This document shows, piece by piece, positions 24,604 through 32,265 of a DNA stretch of 48,439 nt; position 1 is the stretch's first letter, and the number at the start of each line of letters is the position of its first letter. This stretch comes from Chloroflexota bacterium (GTDB taxonomy: Bacteria; Chloroflexota; UBA6077; FW602-bin22). The position numbers and the translations under genes are program-made. The notes under the pieces are model-generated. The model was not told the DNA's origin and ran no database searches. It saw only the letters and a list, made by a program, of their open reading frames with translations. The stretch spans positions 1 through 48,439 of the forward strand of contig SCUE01000021.1 in the NCBI GenBank assembly GCA_004297775.1, given 5' to 3'.

Positions 24604-24755
24604 CTCACCCGTGTACGGGCTGCGAGACGCAACCGCGCGCCGACGGCCTTGGCGCACGCAACGATCGACCGGAATCGTGCGACGTTCGCGGTGGCCTTCG
24701 CGCCGTCCGGTGTGTTGACCGGACGATCCCGGAAGCCGTCGATCGCGCCCGCCAT
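24604..24755 (-). pseudogene. Possible truncated reading frame coupled to the amidohydrolase gene
   Basis: ATG 24755 overlaps the amidohydrolase stop as TGATG and opens a frame reading MAGAIDGFRDRPVNTPDGA, then KATANVARFRSIVACAKAVGARLRLA. It then runs antisense into the MFS gene, where it is clearly not coding. The first about 45 codons have coding-like composition but I recognise no family. It may be the stump of a third operon gene lost by deletion, or chance. Confidence 0.25.
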
Positions 24756-26044
24756 CACCTGAAGATCGGGAACAGCGCCCGCGCGTTACGGTGCATGAGC
24801 GGATCGATCGCGTCGAACGCGGCGCGTTCGGTCAGCCAATCGTCGGCGACGAGCTCGTCGAGCGCCTGCGCCAGGCCCTGTCGCGCGATCGCGGCGTGCC
24901 CGACGATCGGTTCGACCACGCCGTAGTCGCCGCCGAATGTGAGCAGCTTGTTGATCGGCGCGGCGAGGACGAACTCCTTGACGAAGCGCGTCGTCGCGAG
25001 CGGGTTGATGATCCATGCCCAGCAGAGGTCGATCGAGACGTTGCGATAGTGCTTGGCGAGGGCGATGTACTCGTCCTGATACGGGTAGCCGATGTGCATG
25101 AGAATGAAGCTCACGTTTGGGTAGTCGGCGAAGAGTGGGCAGAGATCGCCCGCGTTCTGGCGAACGCGTTCGAGCGGCATGCGGTCCGATCCGGCGTAGT
25201 AGCCACAGTGCAATTTCACCGGCAGGCGCGCCGCGGCCGCGCCGTCGAGACAGCGGCGCATAAGGTGGTCTTCGAGCGCCTTGCGATCGGCCGCCGCGAG
25301 TTCCTCTCCGGCCAGAAAACGCGCGAAGATCGGTCGAGCGTCATCGGACGACACCGGCTCATAGTTCAATCGACGCTGGTACGCGGCCTGCGACTTCACC
25401 GCGTCGGCCCGCGGTCCGTACGTGGCGAAGGCCCACTCGATGATCGCGTGCCAGTCGTCGAGGCTGTGAACCGCGATCCCCGAGCGCCGCGACATCCCAT
25501 CGACGGCCGCCCGATCGAGTCCAGTCGAAAACGGAACGAGGCTGAGATCCTGTTGCAGGAGCGCCGGATCGGCCGTCTCGCAGAAGAAAGTCTCAAGTGA
25601 GTTCACCTGGCAGACCTCGACCCCGGCCGCCGCGATGACCTCGCGGTAGTAGCCAGGCCGGGCGCGGTGCCGCATAAGATCGCTGACGCGGACGAACGAC
25701 TCGGCATCGAGGTGCTCGACACCGAACAGGCGCGCCAGAGTCTCGTCGACCGCGCGGATGTATCCGGTCGCGCTGGCACGCTGGTAGGACGGCGCGAGGG
25801 CGCGCCACTTGTCGCGCGGGTCGGCCTCGGCCGCGAAGACGAGGTCTCGCTCGGCCTCCGTCATTCCGGCGACCCACAGGTCGTCCTTCGCATAGTGGCT
25901 GAAGAGCAGCGCCGCGTCGGTGCACGGCTGCAGACGATGCGCTCCGGCGCCGCGCCGGCGCGTGCTCTCCTCGACCAGATGCTCGTGTGTATCGATGAAG
26001 CGTGTCGCGTCAAGGCGTTCTCGTATTGCGTCGCGGCGACTCAC
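24755..26044 (-). CDS. Amidohydrolase (Amidohydro_2 / uronate-isomerase-like TIM barrel)
   Basis: A 429-residue metal-dependent hydrolase. The N-terminal metal ligands are FIDTHEH (H20, H22). Later ligands are KLHCGYY, LMHIGYPY and TFGGDYG (Asp). The long helical segment between strands 1 and 2, with W and Y residues (ALAPSYQRASATGYIRAVDETLARLFG), resembles the uronate isomerase branch. The enzyme would hydrolyse or isomerise a carboxylated sugar or lactone. GTG 26044 has GAGGAGG six bases upstream; the 280-codon extension toward 26893 is antisense to the bicupin gene. It is divergent from the bicupin. Confidence 0.85.
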   Translation of the reverse strand: MSRRDAIRERLDATRFIDTHEHLVEESTRRRGAGAHRLQPCTDAALLFSHYAKDDLWVAGMTEAERDLVFAAEADPRDKWRALAPSYQRASATGYIRAVDETLARLFGVEHLDAESFVRVSDLMRHRARPGYYREVIAAAGVEVCQVNSLETFFCETADPALLQQDLSLVPFSTGLDRAAVDGMSRRSGIAVHSLDDWHAIIEWAFATYGPRADAVKSQAAYQRRLNYEPVSSDDARPIFARFLAGEELAAADRKALEDHLMRRCLDGAAAARLPVKLHCGYYAGSDRMPLERVRQNAGDLCPLFADYPNVSFILMHIGYPYQDEYIALAKHYRNVSIDLCWAWIINPLATTRFVKEFVLAAPINKLLTFGGDYGVVEPIVGHAAIARQGLAQALDELVADDWLTERAAFDAIDPLMHRNARALFPIFR

Positions 26045-26170
26045 GGCGATCCTCCTCGTTCGGAGCGGCAGCATACCCGACCGGGCCGTCGTGCCCGGCG
26101 TCACACGGCGCGACTCGATCGGCAACACGCCCGTGGTAGCCTTCGCGCGAAGGTTCACTGGGAGAGGAAG

Positions 26171-26818
26171 ATGCCGGGCACGAGCGTACTGTTCGAGAAC
26201 GATCGGGTGAGAGTATGGGACATGACCATCCCGCCCGGGCAAGATATGCCGGCGCACACCCACACGCTGCCGTACTTCTACGTCGTCGTCGAACCCGGCA
26301 CCATCCGCTTCGGCGACGATCCCTGGAAGCCGGACGATGGCGACGTCGGGTTCACGGACATCCCGGCCGGTCTCGAAAAGCGCGACCCGCGCTTGCTCAA
26401 TGAAGGCAGCACGACGCATCGCGAAATCGTGGTCGAACTGAAACCCAAGCCATCCGGCGGCTACGACCATTCGAAGGTCGCGATGGGCGCTCGGCGGGAC
26501 GGCAAGACCGCGCCGTCGAACAACGTTGGGACCAGCCTGCTCTTCGCGAACGACCGTGTGCGAGTCTGGGATCTGCGCCTCGCGCCGGGCGATCAACTCG
26601 CCAAGCACATCCACCGGGTCGACAACTTCTTCGTTATGCTGTCGGGCGGTCTGATTCGCTTCGAGAACCCGGACGACGCGACGGACTTCCGCGATGTCCA
26701 GTTCGTCGACGACCTTGTGACGTGGGTGAACGTGCCCCCGGGGGGCAAGATCGACAATCGGCTGACGAATATCGGCACGAAGACGCACCGGAATCTGCTG
26801 ATCGAGCTGGCGCGCTAG
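26171..26818 (+). CDS. Bicupin protein with two duplicated cupin domains
   Basis: A 215-residue protein made of two similar halves. Residues about 4-30 read SVLFENDRVRVWDMTIPPGQ, and about 119-145 read SLLFANDRVRVWDLRLAPGD, an obvious internal duplication. Each half has one cupin metal motif, PAHTHTLPYFYVV and AKHIHRVDNFFVML. Cupins bind Fe, Mn or Ni and act as dioxygenases, isomerases or binding proteins. The ATG 26171 has GGGAGAGGAAG upstream. It is divergent from the amidohydrolase with 126 bp between, which suggests a shared carbohydrate or carboxylate pathway. Substrate unknown. Confidence 0.85.
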   Translation: MPGTSVLFENDRVRVWDMTIPPGQDMPAHTHTLPYFYVVVEPGTIRFGDDPWKPDDGDVGFTDIPAGLEKRDPRLLNEGSTTHREIVVELKPKPSGGYDHSKVAMGARRDGKTAPSNNVGTSLLFANDRVRVWDLRLAPGDQLAKHIHRVDNFFVMLSGGLIRFENPDDATDFRDVQFVDDLVTWVNVPPGGKIDNRLTNIGTKTHRNLLIELAR

Positions 26819-26913
26819 TCTCGTTTCGATGGCGTCGACCGCTCCCTTTGCGGCCGACGTTACTCGCCAGGCGGCGAGTTCGCCGCTACACACCCTACTT
26901 GGAGGAATGACCG

Positions 26914-27081
26914 GTGGACAATCGCAGTCGATGGCAGGTCACGTGTCAATGCGGCTGGCGGACGCGTGGCACGCAGTCTGAGGTCGTCGCGGCGGTGCAA
27001 CAGCACGGCCGCGCGGCGCACCAGATAGAGCTAACCCCTGAGCAGGTGATGGCGCAGGCGGTTCCGACCGGCGACGCGTAG
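26914..27081 (+). CDS. Small DUF1059-like protein
   Basis: A 55-residue protein starting VDNRSRWQVTCQCGWRTRGTQ, then SEVVAAVQQHGRAAHQIELTPEQVMAQA. The C-x-C-G-W core, HG-x2-H and I/L-E-L-T are the marks of DUF1059, a family of small proteins of unknown role. GTG 26914 has GGAGG eight bases upstream. It lies 95 bp after the bicupin stop and four bases before the GTG of the next gene, so the two may be one transcript. The Cys pair and His could bind a metal. Confidence 0.65.
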   Translation: MDNRSRWQVTCQCGWRTRGTQSEVVAAVQQHGRAAHQIELTPEQVMAQAVPTGDA

Positions 27082-27085
27082 ACCC

Positions 27086-27646
27086 GTGGCGCGACGAGGC
27101 GCACGGCCGTCTGGCGGGATCACGGGTCTTCCTGCGCCGTTATCCGAACTGCCGTGGTCGACTGAATTCGTCATGCAGGCAATCGAAGTGTTGCCAGTCA
27201 TGCTGCGCGATGGACGCGTCACGTCGCTGCGACCGGACTGCGCCGATTCGTTCATCGTCGGCTGGCCAGTCGGCGCGAAACCAGAGGAGGTCGCATCCAG
27301 GGCAATCAGCGACCTCGGTCTGGCGCCGATCGTGCTGCACTCGACATCGTGGCGGCACGCTGGGAGCGAAGTCGTGCTCACCTACCTCGGCGTGGTCAAG
27401 CAAGTCGATGCGCCGCCACCATCCTGGGAGTTCGCCACCGTCGGTCACACTGAACTTGCGCGGGGTGAGGCGATGGCGCCGCCCGTCGCGATCGCCTCCG
27501 ATCAGGTGCTGGAGCACGCGTTGCGCCACCTGGCCTGGCTCTTGCGTGACGATCCGGTGATTGCGGCGGCCCTGTCAGAATGGAGCGGGCCGCTGGCTGA
27601 CTACGTGCCGGAGCCGTTTCGCGCGCTGGGGACGCCACCGGCGTAG
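27086..27646 (+). CDS. Hypothetical protein
   Basis: A 186-residue soluble protein of no family I recognise. It has an alternating strand/helix pattern (EFVMQAIEVLPVMLRDG, IVLHSTSWRHAGSEVVLTYLGVVKQ) and a helical C-terminus (LEHALRHLAWLLRDDPVIAAALSEW). No signal peptide or membrane helix is present. It directly follows the DUF1059-like gene, with four bases between stop and the GTG start. An alternative start lies at M30 (27173). Codon use is typical of the window, so it looks like a native gene. Confidence 0.6.
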   Translation: MARRGARPSGGITGLPAPLSELPWSTEFVMQAIEVLPVMLRDGRVTSLRPDCADSFIVGWPVGAKPEEVASRAISDLGLAPIVLHSTSWRHAGSEVVLTYLGVVKQVDAPPPSWEFATVGHTELARGEAMAPPVAIASDQVLEHALRHLAWLLRDDPVIAAALSEWSGPLADYVPEPFRALGTPPA

Positions 27647-27748
27647 GCGGGGTGTCGATGACCCGGGTCGACCGACGGCGGCAGCCTATCTCATCGCTCG
27701 ACGGCGTCGCATTGGCACCCAGTCAGCCGTGCCGTTTGGGCGACAGCG

Positions 27749-28252
27749 TCAGTGGTGACCGGCGTGGCTGTACTCGACTCGACGAACGAGCATGAGCGCG
27801 AGCATTCCGAGGAGCATCGCGACGTGGGTCAGCATCGCAAGCGCCCGGTCGGGGACGTCTGGCAACGGGGCAAGCGCCACGAATACCGCCATCGCTGGCA
27901 CGGTCATCGACGCAGTCATTTCAGCGGCAGATCGCCAGGAATGACCGCGGTACCGCATGAACGCGATCATTGGCACGGACATGAAGAGAATCATGACAGC
28001 TTCGTCGGTGATCTCGCGTGAAATCACGCCGCGCCCGTAGAGCACAGCGTACGCGACCATGCCAGCCGCCATAGCGGCGACCATTTCGAGGTAGTGGCGT
28101 AGGAGTCCGTTCACGGCGTTACCGCCGGATCGCCCGAGTGACGCCGCATCCGGTGAAAACCCGAAGTTGCGTGCGCCACATGGAACCGCGTCGAAAATCG
28201 CGGTACGGGGTAGCGGTGAGAGATCCGGCCAGTCCTCGCGATGAGAGGCCAT
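27749..28252 (-). CDS. Small integral membrane protein
   Basis: A 167-residue protein with about four hydrophobic helices: LLRHYLEMVAAMAAGMVAYAVL, AVMILFMSVPMIAFM, AEMTASMTVPAMAVFVALAPL and ALAMLTHVAMLLGMLALMLV. The C-terminus is HAGHH. ATG 28252 follows the DUF2283 stop by six bases, with GAGG overlapping that stop; an in-frame GTG at 28114 would start just before TM1. Met is unusually frequent, as in metal or flavin-related membrane proteins, but I know no family. It probably belongs to the transcript of the toxin-antitoxin-like pair upstream, though its function need not be linked. Confidence 0.65.
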   Translation of the reverse strand: MASHREDWPDLSPLPRTAIFDAVPCGARNFGFSPDAASLGRSGGNAVNGLLRHYLEMVAAMAAGMVAYAVLYGRGVISREITDEAVMILFMSVPMIAFMRYRGHSWRSAAEMTASMTVPAMAVFVALAPLPDVPDRALAMLTHVAMLLGMLALMLVRRVEYSHAGHH

Positions 28253-28258
28253 CCGACC

Positions 28259-28459
28259 TCACGCCACCTCGAATTGCATCGACTTGAGGTTTGCCAGGGG
28301 AACCCGATCCTTCACACCAAGAATCTCGATCCCTACAACCTGGTCAGCGGCGTTGAAGTCGAGGACGACACCCGTCCGAATCTCCTCGGACCCGACGATT
28401 GGAGACTCGTCAAGCCGGATATAGACCGCGTCGGCCTGTTCGTCAAAATGGATCCGCAT
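28259..28459 (-). CDS. DUF2283 protein (putative antitoxin)
   Basis: A 66-residue DUF2283 protein: MRIHFDEQADAVYIRLDES then GVVLDFNAADQVVGIEILGVKDRV. D-E-x-A-D-A-x-Y-I-x-L and G-x-x-x-D-F/Y-x-x-x-x-x-V-x-G-I-E-I-L are the family marks. It follows the DUF4258 gene with five bases between, a pairing I know from many genomes and that is thought to be a type II toxin-antitoxin pair. No DNA-binding domain is evident in so small a protein. The toxin would be DUF4258. Confidence 0.88.
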   Translation of the reverse strand: MRIHFDEQADAVYIRLDESPIVGSEEIRTGVVLDFNAADQVVGIEILGVKDRVPLANLKSMQFEVA

Positions 28460-28464
28460 CGACG

Positions 28465-28725
28465 TTACTCCTGGATACGCCGGTCGAAAAACGCGGTCAC
28501 GATCCGCCAGGGAGTCACCTTCGCATTGTAGACAACGCGAAGATATCGTCCGGCCCGTTCGGGGACGCGGCCAATGGCGTGCCGCAAAGTCGGATCGCCG
28601 CGGTCTGCCGCGGTGGGTTCGGGATACCGGATGGCTCGCTCCAACCAGGCAATATCGATCTGCCGCTCATCAATGACTCGACGCGCGTGCGCGGTAAGTT
28701 CATGGTCGAGGTCGGCTGGATCCAT
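28465..28725 (-). CDS. DUF4258 protein (putative toxin)
   Basis: An 86-residue protein: ELTAHARRVIDERQIDIAWLERAI, then YPEP (the family's H/A-R-M-x-x-R-x-I pattern) and RYLRVVYNAKVTPWRIVTAFFDRR (R-x-L-x-V-V-Y-x20-I-V-T-x-F-F-D-R/K). This is the RelE/BrnT-like fold of DUF4258. ATG 28725 starts it; frames reaching 29070 are antisense. It is the first gene of a two- or three-gene minus-strand operon with DUF2283. A ribonuclease or translation-interfering role is inferred from fold relatives only. Confidence 0.85.
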   Translation of the reverse strand: MDPADLDHELTAHARRVIDERQIDIAWLERAIRYPEPTAADRGDPTLRHAIGRVPERAGRYLRVVYNAKVTPWRIVTAFFDRRIQE

Positions 28726-28863
28726 CGGTAGCGGGACTTTCGCACACGAGCGCGGATCGGCGCGATCTCGAAGACCAGCGCACGACCGTCTGTTTCGGCA
28801 CCGCACGCGCGTGGGTAAACTTGACCGCGCCGCTGCCGGGCGGACACGCATAGGAGAAGCACG

Positions 28864-29778
28864 ATGCAGTTCGGCGCCTCGATCTGGCCCTTCCAGTGGA
28901 CTCCACCGTACGAGAGCGGCATCGAGCGATTGGCGAAGCTCGGTTTCAAGCACACCGAACTGATCGCCTGGGACGCGGCGGCGTTGAGCGACTACTACAC
29001 GCCGGCGCGGATCGCGTCGCTCAAGAAGCTCCTGGGCGATGTCGGCATGGGCCTGTCGGAGTTCGTCCACAGCCCGCGTGGCGCGGCCGATCGCGACCCG
29101 GCCGTTCGACGCGCCGGTATTGAAACCTTCAGGCGGGCCGCCGATGTCGCGAAGGAATTGGGCACCGACATCATCAACTCGGTCGTCCCAACGCCGTTCG
29201 GCCTGCCGATGCCGCGCATGCAGGACATGCCGCTGACACAGGAACTGTCAGTCGATCTTCCGGCGGGTCTGAACTGGGCTGATGGCTACGCCTGGTACAT
29301 CGATTCGCTGACGCAGCTCACGCAAATCTGTGAGAAGACCGGTCTGAAGTACGCGCTGGAAACGCATCCTCATCGCTGGGCATCGACCGCGATTGGGCTG
29401 TTGCGCCTGTTCGACCACGTAAAGTCGCCGGCGCTGGGCGCCAATTTCGACCCGAGCCATCTCTTCCCGTGCGGCGACCTGCCGCAGGTGGCCGTCTACG
29501 AGCTCGGCAACAAGGTTTTCCACTGCCACTTCTCGGATAACGACGGCGCCTCGAACGCGCACTGGCGGCCTGGCCGCGGCAAGATCGACTGGGGACAGAC
29601 GCTGGTCGCCCTGAAGAACGTCGGGTTCGACGGCGTGATCTCGATCGAACTCGAAGACGTTCCGGGACGGGCAAATAATCGGATGGTGACGGCCGAGCCG
29701 GTCTTCGACTTCGAGAACACCGAGTCGATGCGGTACCTCCGCGAGGTTGCCTGGCAGAATAACGTCACCCTGATGTAG
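28864..29778 (+). CDS. Sugar phosphate isomerase/epimerase (xylose-isomerase-like TIM barrel)
   Basis: A 304-residue AP-endonuclease-2/xylose-isomerase-like barrel. Metal ligands are E in YALETHPH, D in ANFDPSH, H in FHCHFSDND and E in VISIELEDV, the standard ligand order. GASIWPFQW at the N-terminus and GRGKIDWGQTLVALKNVGFDG near the C-terminus are typical. It would interconvert a ketose and aldose or act on an inositol-like substrate. ATG 28864 has AGGAGAAG six bases upstream. It lies ahead of the amidohydrolase at 29895 on the same strand. Confidence 0.88.
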   Translation: MQFGASIWPFQWTPPYESGIERLAKLGFKHTELIAWDAAALSDYYTPARIASLKKLLGDVGMGLSEFVHSPRGAADRDPAVRRAGIETFRRAADVAKELGTDIINSVVPTPFGLPMPRMQDMPLTQELSVDLPAGLNWADGYAWYIDSLTQLTQICEKTGLKYALETHPHRWASTAIGLLRLFDHVKSPALGANFDPSHLFPCGDLPQVAVYELGNKVFHCHFSDNDGASNAHWRPGRGKIDWGQTLVALKNVGFDGVISIELEDVPGRANNRMVTAEPVFDFENTESMRYLREVAWQNNVTLM

Positions 29779-29894
29779 CCATCGGCTCCCACCGCGCACT
29801 CTGCCGCCGAACACTTCGGCCGGCAACGGGTTGCGCGGCCGGCCGCGCCCGGATAGGCTGCCGCTACCGCGCGCACGCGGCTGGAGGCACTCGG

Positions 29895-31199
29895 ATGGCG
29901 TATGACCTCGTGATTCGCGGCGGACGCATGGTCGATCCGTCCCAGGGGATCGACGCGGTCCTCGATCTCGGCATTCGTGGACCGCGCATCGTCGCGCTCG
30001 GACCGACTCTGGCCGGCGTCGGCTCGGATGGATCGGCCGCGCGGGCGACGGTCGACGCGGCCGGCGCGATCGTCACGCCGGGACTGGTCGATCTCCACAC
30101 CCACGTCTGGTGGGGCGTCGCGCCGCTGGGCGTCGAAGCTGATCCGAACAACCTCGCCCGCGGCGTCACGACGGCGGTCGACGCCGGATCGAGCGGCGCA
30201 TCGACGTTCCCGGCGTTTCGTCGCTACGTCATCGATGTCTCGGCGACGCGCGTGGTGGCGATGCTCCACATCTCGCAGATCGGCATGGCGCAGGACTCCG
30301 GCGCGCCGGGTGAATCGGTCGGCGAGTTGGAGGACATTCGCTGGGCGCGGGTCGATCGGGCGATCGACATCGCCCGGGCGCACGCCGACGTGATCGTCGG
30401 CATCAAGGTGCGTCTGAGCGTGCCGATGGTCGGTCCCGATCCCGAACAATGCCGCGAGGCGATGCGGCGAACGCGCCAGGCCGCCGACGCGGTCGGCAAG
30501 CCGTGTATGGTCCACGTTGGCGGCACCGCGATCGGAATCGACGAACTGCTCTCGATGTTGCGCGCCGGTGATGTTGTCACTCACTGCTTCCACGGCCGTG
30601 ACGAGGGCATCCTCGACGAGGCGGGACGGATTCGACGGTCGGTCCGTGACGCGATCGACCGCGGAGTGATCTTCGACGTCGGCCACGGCGCGGGCAGCTT
30701 CAACTACGACGTGGCCCGCCGCGCGCTCGACGCCGGCCTCCAGCCCGGGACGATTTCTTCGGACATCCACGCCTGGAACATCGCCGGTCCGGTCTACGAC
30801 CTCGCGACGACCGCCAGCAAGTTCCTGCATCTTGGCCTGCCGCTGACGTCGGTCATCCAGAAGGTGACACAGGCGCCGGCCGCGGCGATCGGTCTGGGCG
30901 GGCAGATCGGTACGCTGGCGCCGGGCGCGTGCGCGGATGCCTCGATCCTGCGTCTGGCCGAAGGCGAATGGCCGTTCACCGACTCCCACGGCGTGACCGA
31001 GATCGGTCGGCGGCGGCTCGAACCGGTCGCGGTCGTACGCGCGGGCCGCGTGCACCCCTGTGCGCCGTCGGTCTTTCGATCGAGTCCGCTGGGCGGTCCG
31101 GCCACACGCACGCTCGACGCCTACCCGCACGATCATTCCGGCCATCCGCGCGACCACGCGGACGGGCACCCGCACATCCACCACGGGCAAACGCACTGA
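29895..31199 (+). CDS. Amidohydrolase/deacetylase (dihydroorotase-like) with His-rich tail
   Basis: A 434-residue metal-dependent amidohydrolase of the 'amidohydrolase/deacetylase' branch near dihydroorotase. YDLVIRGGRMVDPSQGID and TPGLVDLHTH (H68, H70) begin the barrel. IVGIKVRLS holds the likely carboxylated Lys, with MVHVGG, THCFHG and SSDIHAWN (Asp) following. The pathway substrate is unknown; relatives act on N-acetylated or ring amides. Unusually, the C-terminus ends in a 25-residue tail with nine His and several Asp. ATG 29895 has GGAGG seven bases upstream. Confidence 0.87.
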   Translation: MAYDLVIRGGRMVDPSQGIDAVLDLGIRGPRIVALGPTLAGVGSDGSAARATVDAAGAIVTPGLVDLHTHVWWGVAPLGVEADPNNLARGVTTAVDAGSSGASTFPAFRRYVIDVSATRVVAMLHISQIGMAQDSGAPGESVGELEDIRWARVDRAIDIARAHADVIVGIKVRLSVPMVGPDPEQCREAMRRTRQAADAVGKPCMVHVGGTAIGIDELLSMLRAGDVVTHCFHGRDEGILDEAGRIRRSVRDAIDRGVIFDVGHGAGSFNYDVARRALDAGLQPGTISSDIHAWNIAGPVYDLATTASKFLHLGLPLTSVIQKVTQAPAAAIGLGGQIGTLAPGACADASILRLAEGEWPFTDSHGVTEIGRRRLEPVAVVRAGRVHPCAPSVFRSSPLGGPATRTLDAYPHDHSGHPRDHADGHPHIHHGQTH

Positions 31200-31299
31200 G
31201 CCAGGCGCCACCGTGGAAGCGGTACGTGACTGTGCGGCGATCGTGCAGGGCTTCGGCGATGGCACGACTGGCTGCGCGATGGCCACCGCCGGTATCCAA
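31200..31299 (-). pseudogene. Relic of an MGDG-synthase-like glycosyltransferase N-terminus
   Basis: Between the amidohydrolase and the alpha/beta hydrolase the minus strand reads DTGGGHRAASRAIAEAL, the nucleotide-sugar-site N-terminal motif of the monogalactosyldiacylglycerol-synthase/MurG-like family ('S-D-T-G-G-G-H-R-x-A-A-x-A-I'). It continues HDRRTVTYRFHGGAW. In-frame TAA lies just before it and no further domain follows, so only a scrap of about 30 residues is left. The TTG at 31299 is not a likely start. Confidence 0.5.
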
Positions 31300-31340
31300 T
31301 TACAGTGGGCGGCCGCGATTCTCGGCGACCGCTCGGCGAC

Positions 31341-32216
31341 TCAGCCCAGACTCGCGACCCAATCGCCGACGCCATCGGCGACTGCCAGTTCGCACCCGGT
31401 GTAGATGTGGTTGGCGCCCTCGACGTATAGCTCGTCGGTGCGCGAAGCCGAGCGCGCGTTGCGACGCAGGATGGCCAGATCGTCGCGGACGCCGATCCCT
31501 GGCTCCTCCGATCCAAGGATGAAGAGCAGCGGGCAGCGGATGCGCGAGACCGGCGCGTTGGCCGTGTCGATGCCGTAGAGATCCATACCGACCTTCGCCC
31601 GCGAGACGAGCGTCTGGGCACTGGTCGACATCGGTGTGCCGTCGCTCGGCAGAAGTTCGGTTCCCCTCCCTTCCGCGACCATCTTCTCCGCGGTTGCGAT
31701 TCGGTCGGCCGACTCTCGCATGCGCTGCCCGAGCCGGACCGGGCCAGACGCCGAAACGATGCCCGCCAGACGATCGTCCGAACGCGTGCCGCCGTAGTAG
31801 ATCACTTTCAGCGCCCCAAGGCTGTGTCCGGCCAGGACGACGCGCGGAAATCCCTGAGCAACCGCGAAGCCGACCCATGCCGCGTAGTCGGACGGCGACT
31901 CTTCAAACTCCTCCCACCAGGCGCCCGCGAGCATCGATGAACCCGGTGTCCCAAACCCCGCTGACCGCAAATTGACGAGGTTCGTGCCCAGGTGATGGCC
32001 GCGGTTGTTCCCCGTGACGAAGAGGTGGCCACGTTCGGCAAGACGGCGACCGATCGCAACCGTGTGCTGCTCGTAGAACCGACCGCTGAATCCGTGTATC
32101 CAGACGACGGGCAGCTTGGCTCTGCCTCCGCCATCTGGCGTGAACTGCGCACCTTCGAGGAGGTAGCCATCCTCGCTCTCGGTGTAGACGAGTTTCTCGC
32201 GATACGTTTCAGTCAT
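31341..32216 (-). CDS. Alpha/beta hydrolase
   Basis: A 291-residue alpha/beta hydrolase. The oxyanion region is VVWIHGFSGRFYEQH, the nucleophile elbow is VLAGHSLGALK (G-x-S-x-G), the acid is probably in LFILGSEEPG, and the histidine is in VEGANHIYTG. The early segment ESEDGYLLEGAQFTP is a common entry strand. No signal peptide is present. ATG 32216 or 32225 may be the start; neither has a clear ribosome site. It would be an esterase or C-C hydrolase of unknown substrate. It is 40 bp downstream of the cyclase gene on the same strand, so probably an operon. Confidence 0.85.
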   Translation of the reverse strand: MTETYREKLVYTESEDGYLLEGAQFTPDGGGRAKLPVVWIHGFSGRFYEQHTVAIGRRLAERGHLFVTGNNRGHHLGTNLVNLRSAGFGTPGSSMLAGAWWEEFEESPSDYAAWVGFAVAQGFPRVVLAGHSLGALKVIYYGGTRSDDRLAGIVSASGPVRLGQRMRESADRIATAEKMVAEGRGTELLPSDGTPMSTSAQTLVSRAKVGMDLYGIDTANAPVSRIRCPLLFILGSEEPGIGVRDDLAILRRNARSASRTDELYVEGANHIYTGCELAVADGVGDWVASLG

Positions 32217-32265
32217 ACGGCGCATCGTAGCCGAGTCTTCACCAAGCGGCGATCAACCGCCGACG

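Noticed and set aside
24755..26893. 712-codon reading of the amidohydrolase including the region opposite the bicupin
   Set aside because: The first 280 codons are antisense to the bicupin; GTG 26044 has a strong ribosome site and starts exactly at the domain.
29496..31286. 596-codon minus-strand frame opposite the sugar isomerase and amidohydrolase
   Set aside because: Both plus-strand genes have full active-site motifs; the minus frame has none. Only the scrap at 31200-31299, in another minus frame, shows a real motif.
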